From Hirundichthys speculiger (Eukaryota > Chordata > Actinopteri > Beloniformes > Exocoetidae): a stretch of 64,000 bases of DNA. The stretch is taken from NCBI GenBank assembly GCA_018398805.1, contig JAGFBZ010000693.1, positions 1,240,001 to 1,304,000 of the forward strand. The letters are read 5' to 3'. Below are positions 1 to 25,430 of this stretch, in pieces. Each line of letters opens with the position of its first letter. Position 1 is the first letter of the stretch. A program made the translations under genes and the position numbers. The notes beneath the pieces are model-generated. The model made no database searches. It had not been told where the DNA came from and worked only from the letters and a program-made list of their open reading frames with translations.

Positions 1-3000
1 GGTGTTTCCACTCTCCTTCTCTTCTCTCTTTTTCTCCTTTCCTTTCTTTCTGACATTATTGCTGTGACTTCTTTTTCTCCAGTTATCTTGTCTCTCCCTC
101 GCTTCTTGTTTTTTTTTTTTTTTTTTTGGGTGCCAGCTGGGGGGACTGGGAGGGTTCCTCCAAATTGGCACACAGATGAATAATGCATCTAAAGCAAAAG
201 TAGAGAGTTGGGGTTGGGTATATCTGTCTGTCAGACTCTTTCTCTGCATTACAGTTATGTGGGGAGTTCATCTGATACTTCAGAGGAGAAAACAGAGTGT
301 TTGCTGCTCTTCACACTGCTTACAATGAAGCATTACACTGTCAAAAAATATGAGTATGCATGGTCATGGAGCCCTGAAAATTCATGCTGGTCACAAACGT
401 GCTGAGAGAGATTTTTGGTTTTGTCAACAAGACTTCTAATTTTTGCCACAACGCACATACATAATGCATGTGTTGTGTTTTGATTTCATTTAAGTCTGTG
501 CTGCTGTACACATGAGATTTTGTATGCTTGTGTGTTTCTTGCTATTCCCAAACTAGAGTGTTAAGAAGCAAACTGCACTTGCGAGCATAAACTCACAGTA
601 GAAGCATCATTAAAGTAATGAGCAGGAAGTTAGCACTGAAGTCAACCATAAACAGAGAGGAAGAGTGGGAAAGAGGGAAAGAAAGATCCCCAATCCCATA
701 AGGATAAATCTTAATCCTGAATGTTGCTTCTGACTTATTCTGGCTAATTAAGTCAAGTCAAGTGAGAGGGAAATGGGGTCTTGCCTTCCCTGAGTCTGTA
801 CGATCAACACTACAGTGTATTTCCATCTTATGAGGCCTTTAATTTGAACCATCCACCCGAAATCAGAAAGCAGTGACAGAACAATTTGTGTCTGGTCTGT
901 TCCGCCTATTTTTATTAGCTTCCTTAGACACAGGAAATTTTATTCTTACTTCCTATCAGATTTTAGATTTACATACTCATCACAGAATATCCCCCCATTC
1001 AGCATTGAGTTTCAGGCTGTGTACGTTAACAGTTCAATTTATCACACTTTGTCATTTAGCCCCCACTTATGGTAAATGTTATTTGCTCTGCACATCCGGC
1101 ACTCAGGCACACACGAAACTCGCAAGAAACAAAGAAATCTGTTGTGCAACCTTTGGGATTTTCTTTGTTGTACTGGTAAAAGATTTTGCCATGTAACAAA
1201 AGGATGAGGCAAACAACTGAAATGTCAAAATCCTGTGTTAGTCTAAAAATAACAGAGCACAAGAGTTGCCATTTGAGAACATGTTAGGCACTTTATTGTG
1301 TGTGGAACAGATAAAAAACAAATAGCTCTCTGCAACCAGCAGAGTACAGCTGATAACTGTCCTCTCCTGAAAACTCCAAGAAAGTTTTACTTTTTTATGT
1401 TTATCAGGTTAAAATTTATTACCAAGCTCATTTAAGATAACATTTTTTTTCCCTGCTCATCGTAATGACATATTAACGTGGCAGACAAACAAAAAAGGCT
1501 TCTAAATGACCTAAAATAGTATCAGAATCACTCAACATGCACAAGATAATATGTAAGTAATAAATTATTTATGTATGCGTCACATAATAGAGTCTGTGCA
1601 GTAATCAAGCATGGAATGTTTTTATAAAATTTTATTTTATATAAATCTATAAAAAACATATCTTAGATTACTGTAACATCCAAAAGGTTTTTTCTTTTGT
1701 GAAAAAACATGATAAAAATCATGTTGGCAAAAGTACCCCCTTACTGCTTCCTTAGGATTTCAGAGGGTAAGTTGAAGCCAGCTGCTGCTAATCATCAGCT
1801 GATTTAGTGGATGATCAAAAATATTAAATACCATTTGCCATTTCAAAAATGTCACTTTTTATTTAGAGATAACCCTACACTTGTCATTTAATACTCATTA
1901 AGAGAAGGATGCATCCAAAAGCTTTTAGCAGACACCAAATCATATTAGTTCTGCTTATGAGATTAGAGCTTCAGTTGAGGACAAATAGCTTAGCAGGTTA
2001 TGTTCACTTGATTTGTCTGTGTAACAGGTCACTTTGGGAAGGGCATTGAATTGCAAACTGTATTTACAAGTGTCCATACAAAACCAGTAGGGGAAATGTC
2101 ACAGGGTTAATCTGCACCCCCTTGTCTACGTCTCTGTACCTCAGTGCTTACCCATCACTCTATGTAGTTACAACATACACAGAGGAGGGGAGTCCCAGAG
2201 GGCTGAGATCTCCATGGACACAATCCTCTCATGAAGCCTCTGATGAAGTTACGCTTGGAAGAAATGTACTCTATCTAAAACACATTTATTCTTTTTTCCA
2301 TCATAGATTATTGTCACATTTCAACCAACAGCACCCAGAACTCAAACAATTTAGCGCTTTCTTAAAGGAAAAACATTTCAGCTCATTTGTTTTTTTTTTT
2401 TCCTTTTTTATTACCACTGGGGTCTAAGGTACGGGATAAATTCTTCAAATTATGTCTGTTGAAATGTGTTGCTCCCTCAGGGACCCCCTGAAAGAGCTTA
2501 CTTCCTGAAAAAGGTTGCTGTAGTCGAAATGCAGCTTATGTGAGTATCGATGACTGATCTTCATGTAGAGGCATTGACTGATTTGGAGGGTGGAGTGTAA
2601 AAAGGACGTGATTGCTTTACAGATGATACTAGGTTAGTGAGGATGAGGTTATACAAGTGAATACCATCAGTTCACTACCGTTGGCTTCTAACTGATACCT
2701 CGGTTCATTGAATAGCATATGTAGCCAACACACACACTAATCCTCATATCGCAAAGCTCTGCTGTAGCTGTTAATAATAATCACATTTTTTTGGAATTGT
2801 TTTGATGTGATGACAGAGACTGAAAGATGAGCTCAGGATGATGGCAAGGACATTTCATCCTTGTGAAAGTCTGGCCACAATTATGGAAATTGCATAGATG
2901 CTGGCTTTGTTAATCTAGAGTGGAGAGGACTGAGGTTTTTTGGGAAGGGCTGTGGTATTTATATGGTGAGAGCAGACAGTTTTGACTGGGAGATGCAAAG

Positions 3001-3053
3001 GATGGAAACCTGGTTTATGTGGCAGATTTTTTAAAACTTTGGCTGCTCTCAGG

Positions 3054-3161
<108 letters not shown>

Positions 3162-3651
3162 CTACTCTTGCTGTTCATTCAGCCGAGCACCTTTAGGATG
3201 GCTGTTGCTGCTGCATTATATATCAGCTGATTGGTCTCAGTGATGGTGTTGGTGGTGGCAGTTCAAAGTCCAGCATTCATATCTTCCAGTAGAGATTCTA
3301 ATGGTACTTTGTTATTAAGTCATTTTTTTGTTATTAAGTTCCATCTTTGTACATAATCTATCTCTAACTGTGATAACACCTTCCTCTGAGGATTATTAAA
3401 ACACTGAGCTAGTAGTTTTTCTTTGTCGGTCTGGATGTGGGGTTTCGCAGCATCCATTCCTCCCACATTCACTGCATGTACGCCCTCTCTAGGGTTCCTG
3501 GTGTAATAGCTCTCCAGTAGAAACAGTTTTCCATCCCACTCCATGAGTGTCTTGTTCCACTCGCCAACTTCTCATCAAATGTATATAAATCTGATACTCT
3601 TGGGAAACCTGTTTATTTCTCTTTTAAATGGTGCCGCATTTTTGCCAGATC

Positions 3652-4174
3652 TTCTACGCCCGGGGTCCCCAATCCCCCGGGGGATTGGCCCGGTACCGGG
3701 ATCTGTGGGTCATTTAGTACCGGGCCGCAGAGAATAAATAAATCACTTCCGTTATTACCGCTTTGATTTATTATCCGAGTCTAAATTATGTTTTAGTTTG
3801 AAAAATGACTGGATTCTCTCCATTACACCCATCTATGACTTACTCTTGACACATGACAAGACTTCAAGACCCGTGTCTCGGTCATGTGGCAAAATGAGTA
3901 AAAAACAAACGTCTTCAGAAAGTGTCTTTCCAAAGAATGTTACTAATGTTCCTGTTGGTGCGATGTTACGGAGGACGCTACTAATAAAGTTGCAGGTGAA
4001 TACACAGCGGATTTATGTTTATTATAATATATAGAAAATACCACAGTTTTTATGCCGGTCCTATCATTTTATTTTGTTGTATTTTTCTGCGCCACATTTT
4101 GCAGCCCGTGAAAATATTGCTTCACATTAAACCGGTCTGTGGTGCAAAAAAGGTTGGGGATCACAGCTCTACGC
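3652..4174. mobile_element. Internally deleted hAT-type DNA transposon with 8-bp target duplication
   Basis: The element proper is 3660-4166. Its left end reads ccggggtccccaa and its right end, reverse-complemented, reads ctgtgatccccaa; 10 of 13 positions agree. It is flanked by an 8-bp repeat, ttctacgc (3652-3659) and ctctacgc (4167-4174), with one mismatch, as expected for hAT insertion. The subterminal GGTACCGGG / TTTAGTACCGGGCCGC sequence resembles a hAT family common in fish. At 507 bp it has no intact transposase and would depend on enzyme supplied elsewhere. Confidence 0.75.
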
Positions 4175-7100
4175 CACTGCCAAACATGGTAGGTTTAACA
4201 TCAGCAGGTATAGTGGACATATAATACAGCCAAGTAGCTGGAATAGTCTACAGAAACATCTATGCTGAGTGAGGGTTGGACATACTAAAGTCAAGATAAA
4301 GGATATCACCAAGCACGGTGAAAGAAAGAGCAAGCATCCTGTAGAATTTTGAAACCCAAACTGATGAACAGGTGATGGCCAAACAAACAGACGTCATGGT
4401 GGTTGACAACCTCCAAAATAATGTAGTCGTGACAGGTGTGGCAAGTGACAGCAACATACAGAAGAAGGAATGCAAGAATCTTGAAAAATTCCTGGGGTTG
4501 AAAGAGAAAATAAAATACAAAAAAAAAGTGAATGGCAACAGTGATGCCAGTGGCAACTGAAGTAGTAGCTCTTACATGAAAGTTTGTCAATCATACGTGA
4601 AGGGGGAGTAATTATTGTAAATTGTGCGAGAGCCTTGTAGTGCACAAGAGTGGCTGGAAAGATTTCTTTAATCTCACATGACTGTAGGGAATCACTTGTG
4701 AAATGCTGAGGTTAAACTTAATATACTTTGTACTCAGCCTTTTCAAAGCTGCCCAGTTTATGCTTTGTACTGCATCTGGCTCTGTTGGAACTGATGTCAG
4801 TTCTGTTCAGCCGTTCTGCCCTTTCACTTCCAGCTATGCTCCTCAAGAAGCTGAACCAGCATCTTTTTAGTACTGGAGGCTCTGATGGCTACACAATACA
4901 AATAGAGTTAACCTCATTCTCCAAACCGAACTTAATCAGGTTAGGTCATGTTGTTTTAACCTTCAAAAAACGTCCCACTTTTGAAGTAGTGCAACTAGAA
5001 TCCGGTGAGATAATTAATAGTTTAAAAAGTAATCACAAAGTAGCGTCATAATGTTAATTTAAATATTTAAATGAAATCCGTGATACACAACTTATGTTAA
5101 TCTTTCCAGAAAGAAAATCTTGCCTTTGGAGGGGTGTCTAAATATGACAGTTATGGAGATTATATTATTAATCCAATAAAAAAAAAGACAGAGAGCTGGA
5201 CAGTAACAGTGACATATCACTGGCCTCTTCTTTTCTCAAAAATGGTTTGTTTTTACACATTAAAAAATTATAAATTTCTTGTCCACAATCTATTTTAAAC
5301 AGTAGAATCTGTAATTAGCTTCAGGAGAGCAGATAATTAAGAAATAACAAGACTGTTGAGTGTGCCAGGAGGAGTCACCCTACATGTACATTTGAGAGTC
5401 GCTTTGCAAAGTGATTATATAACCAAAATGTTGCTGTTAGATTTATCATCTCTGCTGTAAGCCTCCCAACACCAAAACTAGAATTTTATGATGTGTGTGT
5501 ATTTGTACACGTTTTGGTTTGTGCTGCGCAAATGTGATCTCAGAGGAAACCATCCACCCTGTGGTCGTGCTGCACTGCTGCATCCTGCTTTCTTCTGCTG
5601 CTTGCTTCCGCCCCTCAGTGCGTCAGTGCAGCGCTCACTTTGACCTCGTTATCTCCATCATTATCATCACTATTGAAATTGTGTCCTTCATCTTCGTCAT
5701 CATCATCATCATCAGTGACATCTTTACCATAATGGCCAGCAACAGGCATCATTTGTACTCCCACTGTCATTTTTCATTGTTGTTAAAATGCTGTCCTTGT
5801 TTTATTCTGAAATTGAGGATGGATGCCATGACAAGATTCCAGCTGTGTGTCACTGTTGAGCATGTTGCAGAGGTGTTGAATGTTGCACAGAAACCACCTC
5901 CCCTCAGCCGCAGTCTTGGAGCTTCACATATTGTTCAGCATGCTGCCAGACATGTGCTCCCATCTAACAACATGTTCGCTGGCAGTTCAGAAACATACCC
6001 CTTGTATGTGTTTCTCCTCTGAATATTTCAGAAGGGGGATGAAAAAAAAAGAAGAAATGCAGCCTGAAACAGACCGCTGGTGACCTCCTTCTCATTGCCT
6101 CCTATCTTTTCCTCCCCCTCTCTGTTCCCCCCTCCCTAGACTCATGTCATATTCTCCCAGGCTCCCCCACTTTTACTCACTCTGTCTTCAGAGTTGTATC
6201 GCTCTCTTTCCCCTCTTCCCTCCCCCTCCATTCATCACACCCTCCCCTCCTCGTTCCTCCTTCATGTTTTTGTGTGCACCCCTACTTTCTCTGTCTTCCT
6301 CCATTCTCTACCGTCCATTTTTTCATCTCATTCACTTGCTCCTGAGTGTGATCAGCCTTGCTTTTCATTCACCATCTTCCTCTCGTTTTCCATCTCTCCA
6401 CTGTGATGTACTCTGCCTGTCTGTTCCATAAAGGGCTGTCTAAGGGCCTCTAATTCATTCGCTGTGCATCGCCTCACATATCTGCAGGGTCAGACGGACA
6501 GAGAGGGAGGGAGAAGATGAGAGAGGATCTGGAAAAAAAAAATGCAGTTTTATCTCAAAGAAAAAGAGCATCAGTGCCAGATCTTGTGGTGGTGTATTCC
6601 ACAGTCTCTCTCCTGCAAATACTACATATGAAATTGTATACATGACCTGCTTCTGCTCCCTGCTTGCTTTGACAGTTTATTTTTTCTTTAATTTAACACC
6701 TTAGCCATGTTGTTGCCATTGTTTCTGTTACAGCTTCAAGTATATTTTACCTAATAAGTCAACAATTATGAACAGTAGTTGGGTAATAAAACCGAAAAGA
6801 CTTTCTGTTCAAGTTTTATTTTGAAGTCTGTACTCCATGAGCAATACTGCCTTTTTGTAGCTATAAGTATAGATGTTAAGTCAATCTACTGAATATTGAA
6901 GTTTATATGTAGAGATGAGTTGCTATTTATCATTTATGCCAGCAGTTCAGGTGACACAACTTTGTGGAAGTCTAGTATACTGTCATGGTTTATTGATATT
7001 ATATTGATGAGATGCTTTGGTTTTGTTAGTTTAGTCGTGGTTTTCTTATGTTCCTTCTTCTGTAATCCCTTCTGCTTCATAACTGTTTTATTTTGTAATC

Positions 7101-7370
7101 TGTTTTTTTTATTTACTTGGGTGCAACTTAGTCTTCTTTACTTGCTGTTTTATATTGTAGAGCTTGCCTTGTATATTTTGCTTGGTTTGTGTCTCAATGT
7201 TCACATGTCACACCAGGGTTCTGTTAGCACTTACCAAACCTGCTTCACATTATAATATACCCTCAGTTATTTAAACTTTTAGGTTTCGTTTGTTTGGTGC
7301 CAGATTCTTGCCTTTGTTTGGATGTTTTGAGTATCTGATGTGCCTGTTTCCTGCCCCTATGAGTTGTTTG

Positions 7371-7504
7371 TGTGTGGGTGTGTGTGTGTGTGTGTCTGTG
7401 TGGGTGTGTGTGTGTATGTGTGTGTGAGATACCTGCTACTGCTGTGCCTTGAGTTCTTTTTTCTTTTTTGCGTTTTTGTGTTTGTGTGTGTGTGTGTGTG
7501 TGTG
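7371..7504. repeat. Two interrupted (TG)n microsatellites
   Basis: Runs of TG units at about 7371-7428 and 7483-7504 are separated by a T-rich spacer. Confidence 0.9.
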
Positions 7505-7724
7505 AACATGCATCTGGGTCCATCTACTGCACCATTCCTGACAGCAGGATCTGACCTGCAGACATCCTAACAATTCCAGTATGACACATGCAGACCAGTA
7601 AATGTCTTGTTATTGAATGTTGACATAAGCATTTACTTCCCAGTTATTCCACATTACACAAACACTAACTCATGTTTCTTAGTGTATTTGCATCTACAAC
7701 TATAATATCTACACTTGCCTGTGA

Positions 7725-7726
<2 letters not shown>

Positions 7727-7768
<42 letters not shown>
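7727..7768. repeat. (GT)n microsatellite
   Basis: About 21 uninterrupted GT units lie just upstream of an L2-like tail. The array may have grown from a GT-rich stretch of that LINE 3' end. Confidence 0.95.
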
Positions 7769-7771
<3 letters not shown>

Positions 7772-7794
7772 GTCTCATGTGTCTTTGCATGGTA

Positions 7795-7921
7795 CTGTAA
7801 TGGAAGGGTGACACGTCTAAGACATACCTGGCCTCTTGCCAGGTCACAGCTGAGATAGGCTCCAGCAGGTCACTGTGACACAAAATAGCTATAAAATGGA
7901 TATGGAGAATGAGTGAATGAA
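7795..7921 (+). mobile_element. L2-like LINE 3' tail fragment
   Basis: The order 'acctggcctcttgccaggtc', 'cagctgagataggctccagc', then a GAATGAGTGAATGAAT end matches the 3' end shared by many fish L2-type LINEs, with a (TGAA)n-like terminus. The copy is short, 5'-truncated and non-coding. Confidence 0.6.
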
Positions 7922-9789
7922 TTAATAATGTACTAATTACACTTGCAGTGTATTGTCAGATAGATAGAAGACATCCCATCATACTGACAGAAAGGCTCAT
8001 GAGATGTTTTCTCTCAGTGGGTTTACATACCACTGAAGTTATCTTTTTCTTCAAAACTTCAAAATTCAGTTCTGTTGTTTCATTTTATTATGTTATCAAA
8101 TAATTATATATATATATATATGTATATGTGATATTATTCTTATCAAGCTTTCATCTTTGACAGTACACCACTTTATTTATTTATTTAAGTACCTAGTTGG
8201 AAAACAACAAGTTAGAAATATTAAATGGTGCATGTTTTAGCACTTCAGACTACAAAGCATAGATAGCATTGATAATGATTATACTCTACTGCAGTTTTCA
8301 GATTTGTCAAACAGTGACACACACTGTATGAACACAGGACAATGATTCTGGGATATCTTGCAAAAGAGACTTTAACATCTCCAGATCAAACCACCAACCT
8401 CACGCTCACCACTCCACATGCAAAAAAGTAAAGATTACCATCTAGATATTTGCTGTAGAGTCTTGAACTAACACATCCAAAACATCTAATTGTAAAGACA
8501 AGTTTAGTGTGTTAAACTGCTGCACATTTACTGTGTTTACTGTATCTTGCTGAATGTCAGATTCATTCCTTTGATGAAAATTCATGTGTGATTATTTACC
8601 ATGAACAGAAGACAATAACTCTTATTTATTGGTAGGAAAGAATGTTTTCTGTCAAGCAGCCCCTAACACACCCACTCAGCTCAGAGGAAGGGGGGGTGAA
8701 CTGATAACCAACCAACATCGGTTAGTCTTCAGTTGTGGGCGTGCTCAGAAAATTTGACTTAGCAACAAAACTTCTGGCCACTAAAATATTATTTATGTTG
8801 TCTCGCAGTGTGGTGTTGTTTGTTTGTTCTATTATGTCTACATTTCAGTTGCTCAGGTTGCATTTGATTTGCTTTCATGTGTGATTTGCGAGGCTTTGAC
8901 ACCAAGAGCACTGTGGGAAACTAGATTAATGGCTTGTTAGCACAGCTGGGTAAATGGAAGGGACTGCTTTGCTTCTGAGGAGATGTTGGACTAAAAATTA
9001 GACTGTTCCTTATTCAGATTGCTTAGAAAAAAACGTGGTTAGAGGCAAGGTTTATGTGTAAGTACAGTACTTGAATAAGTATATATATTATGTATATTTG
9101 CGCATCTTAATGCAATACAATACTACACAAACCAATGTGTTCAAATCTGTCTATACCAACACAGTAGTGTAAGAACAGAGTGCACATCCCCTCTGAGTGA
9201 ATATTCTTTCACATGAATGAGAACTGTGCACATTTTTTGGAATCAGTGGCTGTAGAAGAAATTAGCCTGTCAGAGAGATAAAGAGATGTGGAGTGAAAAT
9301 CATATTCTGTATGTAGAGCAACATTTACCACAAAAAATTGCCCCAACTGGAAAGATGTGAAATATTCTTGTCAATGTTTGAGCCTCTTCTGTTTGGAGAG
9401 ACAGACAGACAGTGTCATGGCAACAGTTAAAGTGTAACAGCAAAGGGTCATGAGAGCTCAGTTGTTTTTTCCAGCGCTAGAATTTCTCTGGCTAGTCAGA
9501 TAAACATTATGAGATCATTTGATCTTTTTTTAACAGAAAAGAGAAAAACTGTGATTAAACAGGTCTTGGCACACTCATACCTGCATCTTTTTAAGGTGTT
9601 CTATTTTCTGTGCATTATTTGAGTGAGTTAAAAATAGAAACTTGTATGTCAGCAAGAGACAGTGATAAAAGCTCGAGGCAAGCCACGTTATTTCTCACCT
9701 TATTCGATGCAGTATTGCTTTAGATTTCTTCTTATCTTTCAACTCCCTTATACGTTGCCTCTTTCTTTTGTTCTTTTCTTCTTCTGCAG

Positions 9790-9869
9790 GTTTTCCTGAT
9801 CTGACGGTCTGAGTCGCAGTGCTGGAGCTTGAGTAAAAGTGAGGGAGTGTGCCAGACGGAGTGGGTGTC
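9790..9869 (+). other. pag1: pag1 5' UTR portion of the first coding exon
   Basis: A strong 3' splice site (pyrimidine tract ending tcttctgcag at 9789) opens this exon 80 bases before the ATG at 9870. At least one non-coding exon must therefore lie upstream. The ATG has G at -3 and G at +4, an acceptable vertebrate initiation context. Confidence 0.6.
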
Positions 9870-21325
<11,456 letters not shown>

Positions 21326-21569
21326 CACACTGGTAAGCAGAGAAGCCCCAAAGCCCGCTGGTACACATTCCAGGGGGTCTTCCTGCTCACCAGCCAGCAG
21401 GTTGCTGTACATAGACACATGGCAGGCCCTCTATAGTCAATCAGCATAAGGATCCATTTTGTGTTGACATCAGGTACAAACAGGGTCTTAATTCAGGTTC
21501 AGACATCATTTGATTGGTGTGTATTTCAGAACCAGCCTAAGCCTAGTCCAACCCAAATACGGACCAAAT

Positions 21570-21573
<4 letters not shown>

Positions 21574-21607
<34 letters not shown>
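21574..21607. repeat. A34 homopolymer
   Basis: Thirty-four adenines run within the probable pag1 3' UTR. Confidence 0.95.
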
Positions 21608-21608
<1 letters not shown>

Positions 21609-21735
21609 ATTCTGGAGTATACATCTTCAATGTCACTGGCCATATCCGCCTGCTTGTGCATCATACTCCATAACATTTTTATTTTTGTATGGACACTGTA
21701 CACCTAAAAGAATACTCTTAAATTTAGAATATTAA

Positions 21736-21737
<2 letters not shown>

Positions 21738-21828
<91 letters not shown>
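21738..21828. repeat. (AT)n microsatellite
   Basis: About 45 AT units lie in the probable pag1 3' UTR. Confidence 0.96.
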
Positions 21829-21831
<3 letters not shown>

Positions 21832-21990
21832 CTATATATACAATAAAAGAAATATGCATGCGTTGTGCAAACTCACCTGAAAGTAGACCAGAATACAGAC
21901 AGTAGTAGAGATGCAAATATATGGAAATATATATATGGATATATATATAGTCAGGTCACTAATACATACATTGCCTCATCTTTGGTGACT

Positions 21991-22111
<121 letters not shown>

Positions 22112-24631
22112 CCAGTCATTTCATCAGTTTCTCACAAGCTTATATATAAAATATAAATATATATAAAATAAAATTTGTGGCACTTAGTTTTCCCTCAATA
22201 AACATGAAACAAGTTCCCAGTGCACGATGACATATTGCCTGGCAGATGACATTGTTGAGCTTTGTTCAAACACAGGCCTATAATTTGCAGGCCTACTCAA
22301 ACACAGAATTAAATGACGTTTTTGGACTTTATTCCACAAAATGTCATCAGTTTGTCACAAGCTTATTAGTAGTTATCGGCAACAGCCCGCCAAGATAACT
22401 ATACAAAGTGATTTTTAGTCAATAATTTAGGTTTTGCTTCCTGCACTTAAATTTGACAAACATCTGTAGCCAGAGGAATGTTGACACACCCCATCACACC
22501 CCTACTCACACACAAACATATTTAGCAGAGTCATGCAAGGTGAAGTGATCAGGTCAGGAGCTGTGAGTCGTTTGTGACAAGAAATTCACCCGACCAATAT
22601 TTCACAATGTGAGACATTAACTGTATGACAGGGATACATTTATTTATTTATTTATTTCATTTCATTTTTTTTTTTTTAATAGGGAACTGAGAAAATGTCC
22701 AAAACAATGCAGAATGCTTCATCCAGGACAGTTAAAATGTCATGTCCTCTGTGGATTGTAAACATCTGATTTTATGATCATTGTAATTTTGCATTGGACA
22801 GCTGCAGAACTACTGGGCTCAATTGTGCATTAGTGTGCAGTAAAGGGTGTATCAGAGCTCAGTTCTGATTCGCTTTCTGGACTCAAGTCAAAGCCAAAGC
22901 TCCCCATAGCTCACCAGACTCGAGTCTCGTGGTTGAAATAGTAACAGAATGTTTGGACTCCAAAAAAAATAAGGAGCTGCGCCTGAAAATTACCATTGAG
23001 TGTCCTTTGGAAAGTTTCCTCTCTCCTTCTTCGCGACCTCATCTCCAGTCTCTGGACTGAGCTCTCTTCCATTATAAACAATGTCTTTCCCATGTAGCAT
23101 TGGGGAACATTAAAACAGAAAGAATACAGGAAGAAAACAAAACATTTGGGGTTTAACAAATGGGCATACAGACCAGAGGTGATGAGGAAAAAAAGCTGCT
23201 CACTCACTGTGAGACATATTAGAGATGATGGCGTAGAAAGGTCAGTCACATAAATGTATAAATGCAACTGTCTCAGAAAGTATGTAAAAATTAATGCACA
23301 TTGTATTTTGATGCACTGTTTATTTTTACCTAACAACACCATTGGTCAAATAGCTCTCACCACTGCCATGAAAACAGTATGTTTATGTTGTTGGTGCAAT
23401 TTTTCCTGCTTGATCAAATAAGTGCATGCTTTGATATGTGGAGATGAAAACAAATATTGTGGTACTTAGTTTATCTCTTGTTTGCTACTTTTTTATGTTG
23501 TACTTTTTGCCATGTAATGCAAAGCAGCATCAGTTTCTTCAAAGCAGCATCTTTGAGAACCAGGGGAGAGAGTGACAGAGGGAAGTTAGTGGGATAATAT
23601 AGCAGACCATGTTTATTCTCTGCTCTGAGGAAGCAAGGAGGAGTTGGGGTGGGGGATGTATGGCTTTCATGAAACTGGATGAAGATCACTGCAAATGAAC
23701 ACAGACCCAGAGGACTCTCCCCCTCCTGATATGTATATGTGTGTTCAAATCCAGAAAAACACAATGCAGCACTCAGCCATGTGCACTTCCAGTTTAGGGG
23801 ATGAAGCACATTCTGCTTCCACTTTTTCAGTCTGTGCATGTACTCCCACCCTCAGCTGTTTCCATCCACCAATAACCAACACAGATCTCTCTTTACTTTG
23901 CCTCACTTTTCTCCCACGCTGTACAGAAGAGAGGCCTTTGATGTCCAGTTCTGAGGGACTCAGGGAGTGATACGCGGGTTGAGGAGGGGTTAGAGACAGT
24001 GGGTCAGGCCAACCCCAACTCTGATACCAGCAATGCACCAAAGGCTCAACTACTGCCTGATATGAGAAATGGCCAACAGCTGAGATTCTCCACAAGTTCT
24101 GACGAGGCTTCCCTGAAACATTGCTGACTGGAAAATCGCTAACACAATCCCTTTTCTGTGGCTGTCACATAATGTGTCACATTTTCTTTAACCTGAAAGA
24201 AAGCACTGATCAGATATACTTTGTTGAACACTGTTATACACTGACCAAGACAGATGTTCATTGCACAAATAGTATGATGATATAAATGTGTAAAATACTC
24301 TGTTGCTGTTCTGATGTTGTTCAAATGTAACATACAGTATACAGTATATTTGTTGACAAAAAAGATAATCATCAAAGACACATTGTACTTTGTGGTTGCA
24401 AAATGTTTAATGCTTTTATGCAGATACAGATGCTGTTTAATTGTCTTATCATATTATTATGGGCCAATACTGCTGTGACAGCTGTAGCCAATGTTGTATG
24501 TTCTTAAAGCACAGGGTTTAGTTTAAAAATAATGAATATAATAAAATATAGTGTGACAGTGCAGATATGCAAAAGATTGTAATGTTTTATATTATCCTTC
24601 ATAAAATATAAAAGTGAGTTTTTACTTTTCT

Positions 24632-24675
24632 AATAAAGTGGCACATTATAACGTGTTTGTTTTGCCTGCTGTCTT
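24632..24675 (+). terminator. pag1: Candidate pag1 polyadenylation signal
   Basis: AATAAA at 24632-24637 is followed, 15-35 bases on, by a GT/T-rich element (gtgtttgttttgcctgctgt). It is the best-formed signal between the pag1 stop and the znf704 promoter. Confidence 0.5.
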
Positions 24676-25430
24676 TTTACTTAAAGATATGAAAATATGG
24701 AACACTACAATGTTTATCTTGCTTTGCAGCAGCTTCACATTAATAACTTGTTTGCAATGATGCAACTTGGAATTTACGTAGATTTAGGCAACACATAATA
24801 AATGTTTGGTATGGATTTTCTATCTTTTAGCAATTTGCTAATGTTTATGAATGCAGTATTTCCTCCATTTCTGTGTAAAGACAATTGCTGAAATGAGATC
24901 ATGCATTGGATATTGCATCAAATAAGCCTATCTCACGACCAGACAATTCACAAAGCATTTTATTTTTTGCACATATAATGTTACAAATATTCAGGGAACA
25001 TATGCAGGAACCCTTGTCATGCAATGAAAAACTAAACTATATGGTTACTGGGTCATCTTAATATAGTTAAGTCAGGAATTTTAACCTTTAAATATGCTGA
25101 TTTAAATTAAGGATCATTAAGAAAAAAAAAAGAAAATCTTGCCTCATAATTCTCAGTTCAGTGATTGTTCATGCTGCAGTGCCCACACTCCATATTCTGC
25201 TACTACACTACAACAACAGTGGTGGGACCTTCCGAAAGATAAAGGACTTAAAACTTTTTGATAGTGAAAAATATGCAAATTAGATGCATAAAAACCCGTT
25301 CATAAAATATAGGGCATGTTTCGCACATACATTCCGTTAAATCACCATTTGATTTAGAAAGACGTAAATGCGCAGTTCGCAGTTTGCTGCTGAGGCCTGC
25401 AGGCTGATTTTCCTGCCTCTCCGACCGGCT
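24676..25430. other. Spacer between pag1 and the znf704 promoter
   Basis: AT-rich sequence in which I see no gene. It rises in GC content toward the CCAAT cluster. Confidence 0.6.

Noticed and set aside
5495..6022. A 175-codon plus-strand open frame
   Set aside because: Composition is low-complexity (Ile/Val from ATC repeats), with no domain, no splice or promoter context.
6144..6431. Overlapping plus-strand open frames rich in Pro, Ser and Phe
   Set aside because: They arise from a C/T-rich tract that happens to lack stops.
22911..23342. A 143-codon minus-strand open frame downstream of pag1
   Set aside because: It lies in the probable 3' UTR on the opposite strand, with no domain or splice support.
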